A stretch of DNA of 64,000 nucleotides from Sipunculus nudus (Eukaryota > Annelida > Sipuncula > Golfingiida > Sipunculidae), in contig CM049316.1 of assembly GCA_026874595.1 (NCBI GenBank), forward strand, positions 73,251,176 through 73,315,175, written 5' to 3'. Numbering within the stretch: the first letter of the stretch is position 1; each line of letters opens with the position of its first letter. The notes beneath the pieces were generated by a model. The model was given only the letters and a program-made list of their open reading frames with translations. It had not been told where the DNA came from and made no database searches. The position numbers and the translations under genes are program-made. This document shows, piece by piece, positions 37,220 through 49,943 of this stretch.

Positions 37220-38435
37220 GTGAACATACACTTCCTGTTATACTGACACACAGCAATTTAGTCACAAGTAACTCTGAGTAAATAATTTCGATTCGTAATT
37301 TCTAGAACCAATTCTTTTTTTAGGGAGAAAGAAAGTACAGCCGTGGAAGTGTTAAAACATAGAAGCCAAAAAATTAACCCATCCAGATATAAGCGTGTTT
37401 TTTTTTAAAAGCAACATATTTTGTATCAACGGATAGAGCAGAAATGAAAATGATAATGCAGCCAATCTAAGGGATATATACACGTATATATACATATACA
37501 TCTTTATGTTATGTAACATCTTTATGTTACGTGACTGAGTTGTTTCCTATTGGACACGATATGTCCTCATCCTGATATTTCTCTAGTCCTTACTTCCGGG
37601 TCCGAGTACAAGTCAAAGTCCAGGACCGTTAAGTCAGGGTCCGAGTTCTTTAAAAGTGTACTCATGTCCGAGAGTCCTACGTCAATGAACCAGAGGTGTG
37701 ATTACTGAGCAGAGTTGTAAATACGCCTGATGTACAGTAAAAATATTATATCTGATAATTAATATGCTTTTCTAAGGCAAAAACAGGGTTAAATTTTTCC
37801 TGTTATTCAGCATACAGGCAAGCTGATGAACAATATCAGAGAGTTGTTATAAAGATATGATTAGTAAAAGAACGATTGGTACATTTTATTTATTTTTAGT
37901 TAATTAATATAAATTAGTTTTGTAGTGTATAATCTTACTTCAACATAGTGCATGATCTATTGTACCAATCAAACCAAAGTAAGTTTTGTTTGGATTTTAA
38001 AGACAGATCGGTGAACTTATTTTCAATATGCGAGCATATGAAATCCGGTGTTGACCTAGTAGAGCGACGGAATTTCTGTTAAAATTAAAGGATATGTAAA
38101 CATAAAGCTTTCTTATTAATATAGCATTTCAATTTGCACACAGTTAACTTAACAAGTAACGTCATGTGCATGCAAATATAATTTTGCATTACCTCCTGAA
38201 GTCGTGCAAATATCCTTTTTATCATGAGTATTCATACTCATATATGCACGTCTGTTCATATGGTTCAGTATACTTGACACATTATATTTACTATTTTGTG
38301 TATTTATACTAACATAAGTGAATGTCTGGATGTGAATGGGGCTTATATATATCTAATAGTTTGTGTGCAAATGAAATAAAGCTTACGTTTCTTTTAAGGT
38401 CATGCAATCACTGAGCCTTTGTTTGTTGTGTTCAA
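37220..38435. other. No recognisable feature
   Basis: AT-rich sequence with GGTCCGAGT repeats near 37600-37675. Nothing else is supported. Confidence 0.4.
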
Positions 38436-38580
38436 AGTTCAGTGATCAACTGTCTTGTATATCCTCGTGATATGTACTGGTGTATTGCGACAAACTTTCC
38501 TGTGTGGGCTTGTCTGTTGGTTGATTGTCCATAGTATATGTCAGGTAAGTCATTGTGACGTAGGCAAACATCTTTTAACT
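38436..38580 (+). promoter_or_regulatory. METTL27-upstream repeat, copy 2 (possible 5' exon)
   Basis: It shares AGTGATCAACTGTCTTGT, TGTCTGTTGGTTGATTG and GTAAGTCATTGTGACGT with 4135-4270. A textbook donor, GTCAG|GTAAGT, lies at 38544/38545. It lies upstream of and on the same strand as the intact METTL27-like gene, so it might be that gene's untranslated first exon, with the DIRS-like element sitting in the intron. This is inference. Confidence 0.35.
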
Positions 38581-38598
38581 CTCCTGTTTAACAAAAAA

Positions 38599-38943
38599 TC
38601 AAGAAAGGCAGTGTGGGCCATAATATGAACCTTCAATTTTCAACCCAACATCCAATTGGGCCAAATAATAAAGGCCCATCTGATCGTTGCACGAGGTAAC
38701 ATATATACAGGAAACAATCAAAACATAGGAAAAAAACGCAAATAAGTACACCGGAATACGAGAAGTCCAAATCAAATACCATTCATATGACACCCCTATC
38801 TTTTCTCTTGGCTGAAGCAGCACAGAATAAGTTATGGGAAGTTTCTGCTTTGGCGGCCGCGACTCATATTTTAGACCCGCTAATGAAAGCTTTAAGCGGA
38901 ATTTGCCTACGAGCTGGTCGCCATATGCTTCTTCGATATGCAA
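38599..38943 (-). other. Unassigned 114-codon open frame
   Basis: The open frame has one hydrophobic stretch (about residues 65-85) and no domain that I recognise. It has no detectable splice partners. It may be chance or a repeat remnant. Confidence 0.15.
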
Positions 38944-39176
38944 AGTTCTGAATGCTGAAAGATAAACTAATATGCTAAATTTTGTTAAGACTCCTACGGT
39001 GCAGGTATGTAACAGACATCAATTATATATCTACATTAGCTGGTAACGGTTTAAAGTCAAACTGATCACAAAACTTAATGTACTGTCTCTGTGCTGAAGT
39101 ATATGTTTTTTTTCTGCTTTTTACCCTGAGACCACTCTTGACGGGCTCTGATTAACTGGTAAAGGTAATGGCTTAG

Positions 39177-39651
39177 TCATGTGTGTATCAGCTGATTGAT
39201 GAACCAGCCGATAACGTCGCAGGTCACCTCAGCGACTTCATTCTTGGCACCTGCCACATGTATCGCCGAACACTCAAAGCCGTATGTTGCACATGTAAAG
39301 AATAACGCACGCACCAGTTTCATTTTTGCACCGTCTCTGTGAGGATCCTTTCTGCAGTACATGCACCACTGCTTGGTTGTTTCAGTGAAACAGGACACGT
39401 TTTGTCGTCAATAGTTTACCCCATGTAGCCGCAGCTCTTGCTAAAGCAAAGAGTTTCCTGTATGCAATTGAATGTTTGGAGTGTTCACAAAGTCTGTCGA
39501 ATTTCTCATACAACCATGCATTACGAAACACTGCACCATATCCGTAATCTGAGGCGTCCGCCCACAAGTGCAAGCATGCGTTACCGATCCATTGTTCTTT
39601 TCTTAGAACAATTTTTTCCTGTTCCATCATGGCAGGTAGCTTAGCCACCAC
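39177..39651 (-). pseudogene. DIRS-like RNase H remnant
   Basis: Two frames continue from the RT. 39382-39651 has WADASDYGYGAVF (first RNase H aspartate) and SIAYRKLFALARAAATWGK. 39177-39398 has MKLVRALFFTCATYGFE and AIHVAGAKNEVAEVTCD near the end. Frameshifts at about 39640 and 39395 separate the pieces. Confidence 0.7.
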
Positions 39652-40704
39652 ATAATGTCGCTTTTGGCAGCTTTGTTCAGTTTTACACGGTGATGCAGAA
39701 ACCGTAACATTCTTGACGCTTCTATTAATCGACGAGTGAATATTTTACCCGGTTTCACTACACGTGCTACAAATGTTAACTTGTCGATCGAAGACAAAGG
39801 GTTTCTATTTGTAAAGCTTCTAACATGCAACCATTTACGTAACTCTGTTATTGTGTGTTTATAAGACATTGACAACTCCATTCTATTGGAGTTATTATTA
39901 TCACCAGATAATCGAGCCGTGTAGTTGGGTTTACTACCTTTTTCTGATTGCACAGCAAAACCGAGCTTCAGCATTCGAAGCATGGTCTCTAGATTTATAT
40001 CACACAGAGGGGTTAACGTAGGGCCGCATGTGAAATAATCATCTGGGTAATGTTCTACCTCACTGATGAATTCCATTCTATCTGCATAATCATTTAACAG
40101 TTTCGGAGAACTTCTATGAACAAATGGTAACACCAAATCCACATAATATTCACGCACTACATTACCAGAAGAATCATGCTTTTCCCACGCAGATCCTAGT
40201 AGTTCCCAGTCATCCCAGTGCACTACTATATGTTTGAAGGCATCCCTTAAATCTAACTTCGCCATGAGGGTGCCTTGGCCATAGCGCTTCACAACGGAAG
40301 TTATATCGTCGATTATTATGTACCGAAGCGATTGTTCGTCAGAAGGAATAAAGTCATTTACAGACTTGCCCGAGGGCCATGATAGATTGTGAATTATCCG
40401 ATATTTTCCTGTAGAGCGCTTTTCGGGGAATGCGCCGATCGGCGACGCGACAAAGTTTACAAAAGGAGGCCTATAAAATGGACCAGCTTTGCGACCTAAA
40501 CGCACGTCCTAGTCAATAGGCTGTTTGTACAGCGGCGTTATATTTATTAGCTGATGGCCTATTATGGCTGTGTCTTGAAGATCGATGGCCTTTGTATCCA
40601 AAACGAACACCGGTATTGACACCTTGGACGAGTTTATTTGCTATAGATCTATCTGGATGACTGGACAGTTCGACCTGCCAATCTTTAGCATTCAAGGGAG
40701 ACAC
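39627..40704 (-). pseudogene. DIRS-like reverse transcriptase remnant
   Basis: The main frame (39627-40505) holds the palm motifs: Asp85 within KLDLRDAF and YPDD at residues 153-156, where the family usually has YLDD or similar. The upstream piece 40513-40704 carries SPLNAKDWQVELSSHPDRS, a stretch that precedes the RT in related elements, in another frame after a stop codon. The thumb/connection part ends in SDIMWWLSYLP. The RT is readable over most of its length but broken at both ends. Confidence 0.8.
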
Positions 40705-40759
40705 TGTTTTTATTACAGTGTTAGCATTTGTATAACGGCTCAGAACCTCTGCACTCTCA

Positions 40760-41700
40760 CATACGTGAGCTCGTTTACATGACTGGCCGCGACATCGACC
40801 GGACTGGTAGTTATTACATCCCTCACGCTGCTCGTGGTACCAGCGGTCAGATCTATAAGAATGGTGGGACTTTGTTTAGATTTGGTTTTTAGTCTCCTCC
40901 ATCTTGGCTTGTTGCGAGCGAAAGGGGCATTTTTGGACTACCTGATGAAACTATTTACATCTGAATCACTGAGACGTATTACATTTCATCGCTCTTGCAT
41001 CCAAAATTGTGTCGTACATGGTAAAATCAATTTCATCAAAGGCGAATGGATGGAGGCTACCAGTAATCTGACAGTAGAATCGCACATCGTAAGCCGTAAC
41101 GGCAGACCACACATATTTTCTGTTACATTCCTGAAAGAAGGTTCTGTATTTTGCAAAATTATTATATTTATCTGGATACCTCTGCAGTACTGCCATCTCG
41201 TATCGCGACCTCGCTTGGAGCCATATGGAAAAATTATTTATTGTTCTACGTGATTTCTTTTATCGAAATTCTAAATTATCACTGACAAACACAGCCTCGG
41301 CTTCTCTGTTAACTGGTTCTGAAGCAATATAAAGAAAGTCAGGCAAATAAACAAACTCATCATTCTGTGTGTCAGCTGGCTTGGGTGGAGGTTGTCCTTC
41401 TGAGTTCGAGTGTTGCACAGAAATTTCGTTTTCTGAGTTTTGTGCTACCAAAACACATTTTGCTAAATTGTCGTGTGAAACTTTCAAGCTTTCTATACCA
41501 AAATTCAACTGTTGCATCGAAGAAACTAAGCCTTCCAGAATTTGGTTCGTTGACGGCTCTGTTTTCTTTATTTCTTGTCCAAAATCGTCCGGGTTTTTAT
41601 CGATATCAAACTGCCGAGGAAATTCCTTGCCTGTAGGGCCGTCGTGACCTTTGAAAGAAAATGTACAGGTTGTGTAAGTCCTTCATTTATCCGAACTCAT
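40760..41700 (-). pseudogene. DIRS-like gag remnant with CCCH finger
   Basis: Readable gag pieces lie at 41260-41650, with residues such as SSMQQLNFGIESLK, and at 40966-41196, with RYPDKYNNFAKYRTF and KYVWSAVTAYDVRF. A zinc finger of form C-x7-C-x4-C-x3-H lies at about 40763-40818 (CNNYQSGRCRGQSCKRAH). The pieces are in different frames, so no complete protein can be made. It would have been the nucleic-acid-binding structural protein of the element. Confidence 0.65.
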
Positions 41701-42044
41701 GGTGCGATGACTAAACAAACGATTACATGTACGTGCGACACTGACAAAACACAACGTGCAACTGACTGGCTGGGTTATGAACCGTGATCACTGAAGCGCG
41801 AGTTCCCCGGCCCCGTGTATAACTAAGCGGGCTTAAGAAAGTCGGCTCAACCTAAATAGCTAATGGGTTGCCAGGTCTGCGAGATTTCAGCTTTAAGCGT
41901 TAACAATAATTAACTTCTTCAATTTACATGTAAACCTTACACTGTTGTGAGTTGTCAAGAAAACCAGATAAACCAGATTACCTCCAAACGAAATTAGTAA
42001 ATACAAAAAAGAAAAAATGTTGCTCTTTACCTTTCAGTTTAAGA

Positions 42045-42511
42045 ATGACAGGGACCAATATACACCTAGGACACGTGGTTGACTTGCTGGTTGAGGCCAC
42101 AGCAGAGGACGTCTCCAAGGAGAAAGTTCACCAGGTGTACGAGACCTGTGCAGCACATTATGATAAGGTTAAAGGTTGATGTTCATATGGATGTTAGATA
42201 TATGCTCAATTAGTCCTTCAGGGCCGCATATATTAAACAATATATGATGAGCTAGTTGTATACATGTGTTTATATGAGGGTTCAGGTGTGCTTCTCTATC
42301 CATCTCTCACATACTCACAGAGCTTTCAATAATCAATAGATTTTGTGATGGCCGGGATTCATTGGAGAGTCCCATATAAGTTCGGAAGATCCATATAAAT
42401 GAAATATTAATGATACCAAACCACAAAGTGTAAAGCTTTGTTTGCATATTTACAAAATAATACACGGTAAAAATAATGTGATCGTATTGTATACCGGTAA
42501 GGTAGATTGGT

Positions 42512-42542
<31 letters not shown>

Positions 42543-44660
42543 CAATTCAAAGCTGACAGAAAATATCTTGGTTTGAATGATACTTTTATGACTAGAGATT
42601 CGTTACGGGTTGAGGAGATCAGATAACACTTAATTTGAACGATAAAATTCAATATACATTCCGTGTATCTCTCAAGAGATTATTTTAATTTTATAGGGTG
42701 TAGAACGCTTGATGTATACATGTCCAACACGCGCCGCTAGCTATGTGGCAGAATATCTTGGAAACAGAAAAAAATCTCGGATTTTGGATGCTGCTGCTGG
42801 AACTGGATTACTGGGAATCGAGGTAAATAATGTAATCATGTTTTGTCTTTGTAAACTATTTCAACCGTACCTCATCTAAATAAAAAGTTATATTTTTAAC
42901 ACAATGTAAGCATGCAAACTGATATTAAAACTAGAGACACAATACATTCATTCGCGTTATGGTATCGAACAAAATCACCTTATGACAGTAATCACAACTA
43001 ACTTAAAGGACATTCATGCTCAAATACATCAGAAGGAGCTGCGGGCCGATGCACCAAGTATCCCCTACCCCTCTTAGACGAAAGATGGTCGTTTAAGTGA
43101 CGTCCTTCCTATATTCTCTTCTTCTATTGGTGTCTTCACTTTTCGTGTCTTTTTGGCAAGTTATCATGAACAAATGACTGAGCGAAGAAATAATATGCTT
43201 ATTACAGGGACTGAGCTCTCTTTAAAAAATAGAATATTAAAAACTAATTGGTTTTAGGTTATAATGGTTTGAGGTTATAAAGGCTAAAATCTTTGACCTC
43301 CACAGAGAAAAATGTGAAGTAATGTAATGCATTTGGATTGCTCTACAGCATGTAAAAGGATAACTCTATTCCTTGTAGTTAAGAAAGCTCGGATATCTCA
43401 GTATTGATGCCTTAGACAGTAACCAGGCCATGCTAGACATTGCTAAAGACAAAGGCTGCTACGAGAACATGATCTGTGATTATCTTGGCAAGAATAGGCT
43501 GGATATCGCTGATGGTACAGGAACAACACTTTTGTTTTGACGCTTTTATCATGATTGTCTTTATTTTAATTTCATTAACACCTTCAATATCACCAACGTT
43601 TTCAGATTCTCTTTTGTGAAACTATTCTAACATGTATCAATAAATATATATATTCATATATATATAAATATATATTTATAAATATATATATATATATCTT
43701 GAAGAAGATGTTCTGGTCAAATGTATAGTTTCATATAATCATAAATTCCATGAACAAATTTGATCAGTTGGATGGAGAAGCAAAGCCAGTGTCATGACTT
43801 AACTGAGTTAATCCTGACTTTTCAAGATTAGTACCATAATTATATATTTCATCTTATCCTAGACAGCTATGACGCCATAGTAACAACGGGTTCCTTCATC
43901 CCTGGTCACGTGACTGATGACTGTTTCGAGGAGGTGATCAGGATCATATCACCAGGTAAGCATATACTTCCTGTTAGACAGGCACCCAGCTCTTTTGTAA
44001 TCAGTAACATACAACAAATCATTTCTATTTGTAACTTTTAATTGATTCTATTAGAACTGAGGAAAAGTATGAGTGTCGATCTTCAGATAAAGACTTTAAA
44101 AGGGATATTTGGCTCATTGATATCGATTCAATCATTAATCCGCTCATGCTGTTTAATGTCGAAGCCAGTAGCTAGTTTATGCTAGACCACTAGATATGTT
44201 ATCAACTGACATATGGGAAGTGAGGATGAGATTATAGCAAGTCTAACGAATTTATATATGTATAGGGGTATTAGTACCATTTTAATTTAAGCATTGCCCA
44301 TTTGATTTAGTAAAGTTTAAACATAATCATATATCAAGCAGTAATTGATTCAATTACTTTTTAAATATGACACTTTCAAATTATGATCGAGATTCATCTG
44401 GTGTTGCGTTTTTTATTGTACAATTTTCATGATAAAGTAGCATTTCTTTCCTATGTTGGCTGATAGGTGGTGTCTTCATTCTTGTCATGAAGAAAAGATA
44501 TCTGATCAATGCATCGGTTTTCAAAGAGAAGCTGGAGCCTCGCATTCAACTACTGCAAGAAAGCGGGGCATGGAAACTACTTTTAAGGGAGGAGTTCCCA
44601 AATTACCAAAGAAATGAAGATGGCTTGGTCTTTGTACTCAAAATCGAGCCTAAGAAATAA
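42045..44660 (+). CDS. METTL27: METTL27-like methyltransferase, intact, five exons
   Basis: Exons read as 42045-42167, 42697-42822, 43379-43514, 43863-43955 and 44467-44660, with GT-AG introns and consistent phases (0, 0, 1, 1), giving 223 codons with no internal stop. The protein is a class I SAM-dependent methyltransferase of the Williams-Beuren region 27 type. An N-terminal helix region ends in AAHYDK (36-41). SAM motif I is ILDAAAGTGLLG (70-81), post-I SIDALDSNQAML lies at about 91-102, motif IV is SYDAIVTTGSF (130-140) with the following IPGHV loop, and C-terminal GGVFILVMKKRYL is followed by KLEPRIQLLQ. The ATG at 42045 is chosen because a good acceptor (CTTTACCTTTCAG) ends at 42037, just before it. 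The in-frame extension upstream is intron-like. The substrate of this family is not established. The DIRS-like remnant lies upstream. Confidence 0.85.
42512..42541. repeat. (TA)n microsatellite in METTL27 intron 1
   Basis: Short TA run of about 30 bp within the first coding-region intron. Confidence 0.9.
43640..43700. repeat. TA-rich microsatellite in METTL27 intron 3
   Basis: Imperfect (TA)n with ATATAAATATAT units. Confidence 0.85.
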
Positions 44661-45171
44661 ATCTTAATTGTGACTCAGTGGATTATTTGTAAGTTGAAAT
44701 ACAAAAATCAGAAAGGGATATATTAACAAATAATTAAGTACAGCAAATCATTGTGTAAATCCACATACGTATTACCCTTTTCTTAAAAAGCGTACAAAAA
44801 AGGGACCAGTGATTCTCCTGTTACATCTTCCAACGGAATTTCGAAAGTCGACTGATGCAACAAATCAAATTAATACATAGACTTTACAGAGGAGAACAAG
44901 GAATGCAGTATATGCATGCCTAGCAGGAGACCATTCATTGTGATGAACGGATATTTAGATTTACCGATATTCATGTCATCATCGTCGTCATATGACAAAG
45001 TCCACGATGCTTGATAAAAGTGTTTACCATGTAAAATTATATAACCACAAGATCTTTGGCACAAATTTTATTAACACACTGTGATGCCAGCGTATTATGT
45101 TTACATGGTCAGATAATTGTTAGGACATTGGAAATTTAGAACGAGAATTGTTCTGTTAACATTTATTTACC
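44661..45171. other. METTL27 3' flank
   Basis: No AATAAA directly after the stop codon; the stop itself lies in AAATAAATC. Nothing else is recognised. Confidence 0.4.
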
Positions 45172-45400
45172 CGACACCGATGGACAAGCACTTGTTAGCA
45201 ACATATTTAATACACAGTCCCTCATGACACCCATATCCCCGATGTACAAGCACTTGGCAGTAACAGGTTTCATAAACACAACAGCATATCAACCATATCC
45301 CCGCTGTATAGGCATTTAGAAGTAACATATTTATTGCACAGACCCGCATGTCATCCATATCTACGCTGTACAAATACTTGACAGCAACAGTTTTTACATT
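45172..45400. repeat. ~61-bp minisatellite, about four units
   Basis: Units share CCATATCCCCGATGTACAAG, CACTTGGCAGTAACA and related variants at about 45172, 45233, 45295 and 45357. Units 1 and 3 resemble each other most (AACATATTTA followed by CACAG), which suggests a two-unit higher-order pattern. Confidence 0.75.
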
Positions 45401-45744
45401 AAATTTTCTTGGTCTTATCAGGAAAGGGAAGGAAGAAAGGCTTTTGTGGTTTTGCACATTTTCTAAATACTTGAAGACCATGCCCGACGTAAAAAATGCA
45501 TGGTTATAACATTAATAACAAAAAGATTCACTTATGTACACAGCGACCAATTGATAACTTCATGAAACACTGGTCTCTTCTGTTTACTATAGTTACTTCT
45601 TATCTGGAGAATAAACGGACGCAAATTGATATGTATCTATCTATTATTTTGGTAAGTGGAGTAATCTGGTTTCCATGGTTATATAAGATAATGAACACTT
45701 GCATTCGAGAAGCAATTGTTTATGACTACACTAATATTATTAAA

Positions 45745-45789
<45 letters not shown>

Positions 45790-46208
45790 TGCGTGTATGT
45801 AAATTAAGAAAGAAAACAGAAACAATAGTCAAGGAAGTTTCTTTTAAGTAAAACCACGATCGTGTGTATTATGCTAATTGAGCTGATGCAAGACTGATAC
45901 ATATCCTGTTACAGCAGTATAATCTTCAACTTGTACGTAGGTGTCGAACATGTTCGTAAGTGATAGAGATCATGTAACAGGCGTGGTAAAATCATGTTTT
46001 AATAAGCGAAATCATGGTGTTTGAAGGGGAAGGGATGGGCGTTTGGATGCTGACAGCAGTCATCATATTTTTGAGGAGATCAGAGATAATGAAAGCAAGG
46101 AAACATAAAAGAAACACAACTTTAATATTAATACCAACATTTGCAATATTATCTCTTGCATTTTGCAAAACTTTATATAATATCAGTGCTCTTATTATTA
46201 AGGATTAA
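45401..46208. other. No recognisable gene
   Basis: Holds a (TA)n run at about 45750-45786. The open frames at 45496-45807 and 46014-46208 have no recognisable domain. Confidence 0.45.
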
Positions 46209-46210
46209 AC

Positions 46211-46242
<32 letters not shown>

Positions 46243-46272
46243 GGGGGGGAGAGAGAGAGAGAGGGGGGGATG
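46209..46272. repeat. (GA)n microsatellite
   Basis: GAGAGA run with G-rich interruptions. Confidence 0.9.
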
Positions 46273-46842
46273 TGCGTTTGTTATTGCATATAACACCAGA
46301 GAGAGAGTATTAATCTATATAAATTTTTTCTTCGTAATATCTAGACTGATATTCATTCAAATTAGATCAAATACCCTCAGTCTATAAAAGTAATTATTAC
46401 CCGTACACACATATGCTCAACAAGATACATGTTCCTCGGTTGACGCGATACGACGCGAGATGCTGGGAGTATCACGGCTGATTAATAAGGATTATTACTG
46501 CCCGCCACATTAACTGTATCAGTCCGTTTGAGTTCACTCGGATCCTGCACGTCGAGCTCAGGGGTGACATCGAAAACAAAACGGTTTCACTTGTGTACAA
46601 CTGTAATCTTCGTGAATGGATGAGTGACTGATTAATAAAGATATTACAAACCGGCTTGTTCGTTATCGACTTCCCCTGGCCATCAGACAGCCCTATCGGT
46701 CCAAGGCCATATTATCAACCAGATACTTGATCCATCCCAAGCATAAGGATCATTACCGGACTGAAATTGGCAAAATATTAGGCCTTTTATGTGTGAAGAT
46801 GCCAGCGCGTGTCAGCTGTTGAAATATGTTTCTTGAGTAATG

Positions 46843-47123
46843 AGTGTCGGTTGATAAGACGCGGGGTAGTTTTATACAAATTTTATGTACCTGTTTGTTC
46901 GGTATTACCTTCGGGCTTCCGTACCGTCCTATGACTGAACATGCAGCATCCTTTCTTATTGAAATAGTACTTCTTAGGCTGTACTGTACAATGCTCTGAT
47001 GGGATCCCTTTACCAACAACGGGGAATCATCTTATTACTAATGGGTCTCTGCGCTGCACTTAACATTGTGGACTATTTATCCTGCTCCTATATTTTGGGG
47101 AGAGATTTGGTATGTCTGGCATA
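46843..47123 (+). pseudogene. Transporter-like fragment (possible MFS/MCT), copy A
   Basis: It is the counterpart of 58879-59154. A 5-bp insertion (a repeated CTGTA at about 46980) breaks the frame here, so this copy is not coding. See the copy-B entry for the family argument. Confidence 0.3.
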
Positions 47124-48430
47124 ACCAGGTTGCTTAAGAGTTTTCGTTACATGCTGGGTAAAAGCACTAAAGCTGTATGAAATGTCTTCAGGTGAATCCA
47201 TTTTTTTAAATGGATTTCACCTTTCACCGTTCCTGACGTAAAACCTCTTTAATTTACAGAATTAATGGGATGTTGTAAAAACGGAATAGTCTAAACAAGC
47301 CTTGGGCTCGTTCTATTTTATCTATGAGGAAAACACATCCAGACGTTGGACATCAAGCATACAAGCCAAAAAGACGAAACAGGTAATTGTATATACAGAG
47401 ATTTTACTTAATTTCAAAACGTGACCAAAGACATGTGCATAAGAGAAAACTGTATAATGGTGGTGTTCCAACTGTGCTGGATGCTATTGAGCAAAATTTG
47501 CATTAAACATACCCAAATTCAAAACAATCTGATAGGGGGGTAAACCCCATGCATTACATACTCAAAAACAAATATGGCTGACTCATAACCCGGATTCATA
47601 TCCCATCTGAAACCTAAAAATGGATCAGTAATTTAGATTGTTGAAATATGAAATGAAATGGGCGGCGGACGAATCCTCCGGGTAGGAATACTGAAGAAAG
47701 TGGTCAAACAGAGTTACGATTACAGAGCCTTTACGTCTCTCGGACTACAAGAAAACGACATAATGAGGCCTGTTAAGCTGTTTTAGTCAAGATAAGAGAA
47801 AATACAAATTTTACCACACCGTAGCGGCCAACATATATAGTTGTCAAACTTTGATTACCCTTCCACGAGTCACCCTCTTGCGAATCATCCCTACCCTTGA
47901 AGTTAAACAGGCGCCACTGAAAGCGTCTGGTACTGCTCTGCCACAGAGTCCGAAACCATAATAAAGTCCCGCAGGTGTGCATACTTAATTCAGCTAGCAT
48001 TAAAATGGATTCGGTTTCCCGAGAAAATGCGTATTAATAAGACGTGCAGTCCCTGTAGAGTATTACACTTTCTATTAACAATTCTGCCCTATTGAGCAAA
48101 ACGTTTAGTTGAGAATAAGACCATTTTAGTGTACTTCAAATACTAGATGCATAATTGAACATGATGTCAGGATATTCCCTAATAAGTAAAGACGTTTATT
48201 ATTCGCATCACGAGGTAAGGTTTGCTGTATTTACAGGATTTTAGAAAAGACAGTTTTAATAATTTACCCTTATTTACAACAGATATGTCAATTTTTTCTC
48301 TCTTCATTTGCCAAAAGGTAATTAAAACATGTTTCTGACTCAATGGAACCAAGCTAAATTGAGTGCCTAAGCTCGGTTTTCTTGTATCCTTATGAACAGT
48401 GTACAGCGTAATTATGAGTTTCTAGTACTA
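47124..48430. other. Copy A, no gene recognised
   Basis: No supported feature; mirrored at 59155-60465 with few changes. The minus-strand open frame 47773-48000 is not conserved in copy B. Confidence 0.4.
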
Positions 48431-48432
48431 TT

Positions 48433-48525
48433 CGGTCCTGACGATGCGTAGAAGTTCCTCAAAATAGTCATCATTAACATGGCTAGGTGCAAAGGACGTG
48501 TTAGTCACAACGGCATCATTAGTAT
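48433..48525 (-). pseudogene. METTL27-like orphan exon 4, copy A
   Basis: On the minus strand the 93 bp (the same length as exon 4 of the intact gene) read without a stop codon as D-T-N-D-A-V-V, then SFAPSHVNDDYFEELLRI. This aligns with the DSYDAIVTTGSFIPGHVTDD region of the intact protein. The acceptor (TGTTTTCAG) is kept but the donor GT is lost (ACCG|AATAG). No neighbouring METTL27 exons are found, so it is an orphan exon. Confidence 0.8.
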
Positions 48526-49943
48526 CTGAAAACAGGCGTATCATTGATTTATCCCTGTCACAAAAAAAATCGTGTCGTGTGTAAACACTAATACTCGGTT
48601 TCGTTACTATTCATAAATAAGTTGATAACGATCCTTATCACTAATCACATCTTTTGTATTTGATGATGTCATTAACATAACCTGTGTTTATTTACAGTGC
48701 TTTGCATGTGTTAAAACACAGCGGGGATCCAAATGAACCCTGTGTACGGCAAAGGGGTCATGATGCATGACGACACCTGGACGCGCACACAGACTGGCCG
48801 CCTATAAAGTTCTTTTCCCCACAAAAAAACACGTGGCATTTTGCCACAGCTTTCGACGATGGGAGGACATCCTGATTAAGTTCTTTTCTAACGGTTTTTT
48901 AGTTTTATTTTCTTGTAGTGGTCTCGAGTCACGACAACCCGAGGAAATGGACGCCCATGGTCTACAAGACTTCATTTGATATGTTTTTTTTTTTCTTTAC
49001 CTTCTGTTTATCGTCATGTATATTTTATCCTGGAAGCTTTTATATAAGAAGGCGGAATGCAATGGGTCCTGTTCCGGAAACACGTGGTGGTGGTGTAGGT
49101 AAACAAACGCACATTACTTATCATTTCTTAATTCTTCTTAGCGTTGGCGCACTAACAAATATCCATTTATATTTAAAATCTCAATAATTCTGTAACAGTC
49201 TGTATGGTATAGCTATTTAACGGTTACTCGTTGATGTCAGGGTCGCTTGGGATTCAAAACGGCGGGCAGAAGACGTCTGAGCTGAGAAAAGAAAATAACC
49301 ACGCTCGATTTTCATAATTTTGTATAATTTTCTAAGAAATTATTGCACTTTAGATCAGTGTTTGTCGTCTTTGGTCAATTATGTGAATGGTCACGATGAG
49401 TATTATTTATGAGCGAATGTTGAAAGGTTGAAAGAACCGGGGTCACAAAATATTTTCGTGGCATATGGCGAGCGTGCCAGGATATTTGTCCGATTTATTA
49501 ATTTATACTTATACTTGAGTGACCATTACATAACTTGAATCCGGGACCACAGACGGGGTCATTGCAAACCAAAATATCTCTTGTTTATTTGTTATTTCAC
49601 GTTCAATTGCCGTCGAAATGAGCCATGAATGAATATTGTGCTCTTGTTAAGGAATATGTAATCACATTTAACTGTCCGTTGTTCGGTATTTAAACAGCTA
49701 CGGCTGGGGTAGGAGTCCGATGAGTTACGGCTATCGACTGTATCTAACAAAAGGACTATCCTTTTCAGATGAAAGGTTCATTAGAAAAGATAGTGGGTGA
49801 TATTTTATCTCGCGGGGATTTGGAGAGTCTTGTGTAGACTCGCAATTCCTGGTCGTGTGTAGACTGTTAGATTTTCTTGTGTGCCACAAACAGTAGTGTG
49901 GCATTACGTGTCACAAGGACAGATGCGATTCATAGTAGCGAAC
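48526..49943. other. Copy A, leader region of Gypsy-like remnant
   Basis: Contains a TATA-like GCCTATAAAG at about 48803 and AT-rich sequence up to the gag start. I could not define an LTR or primer-binding site. Short frames near 48918-49187 differ between copies by poly-T length and are not treated as coding. Confidence 0.35.

Larger units (their letters stand above)
39177..41703 (-). mobile_element. Decayed DIRS-like retroelement (gag, RT, RNase H)
   Basis: Read on the minus strand, the order is gag, CCCH zinc finger, reverse transcriptase, RNase H. I recognise DIRS-type signatures such as NFVASPIGAFPEK, SVNDFIPSDE and RRLIEASRMLRFLHHRVKLN. The gag start (ATG at 41700) is followed at once by a stop codon. 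Frameshifts lie within gag and at the RT/RNase H junction. No tyrosine recombinase frame or split repeats are visible, so the element is truncated as well as broken. Confidence 0.8.

Noticed and set aside
46753-47019. 88-codon minus-strand frame, repeated at 58788-59021
   Set aside because: It is the antisense shadow of the transporter-like frame and has no recognisable composition of its own.
48795-48815. TATA box as an LTR promoter of the Gypsy-type remnant
   Set aside because: No LTR ends, polypurine tract or primer-binding site could be identified around it, so the call cannot be supported.
48918-49187. Small single-membrane-span frame in the duplicated segment (also 60956-61217)
   Set aside because: The frame changes between the two copies through poly-T length, so it is not conserved.
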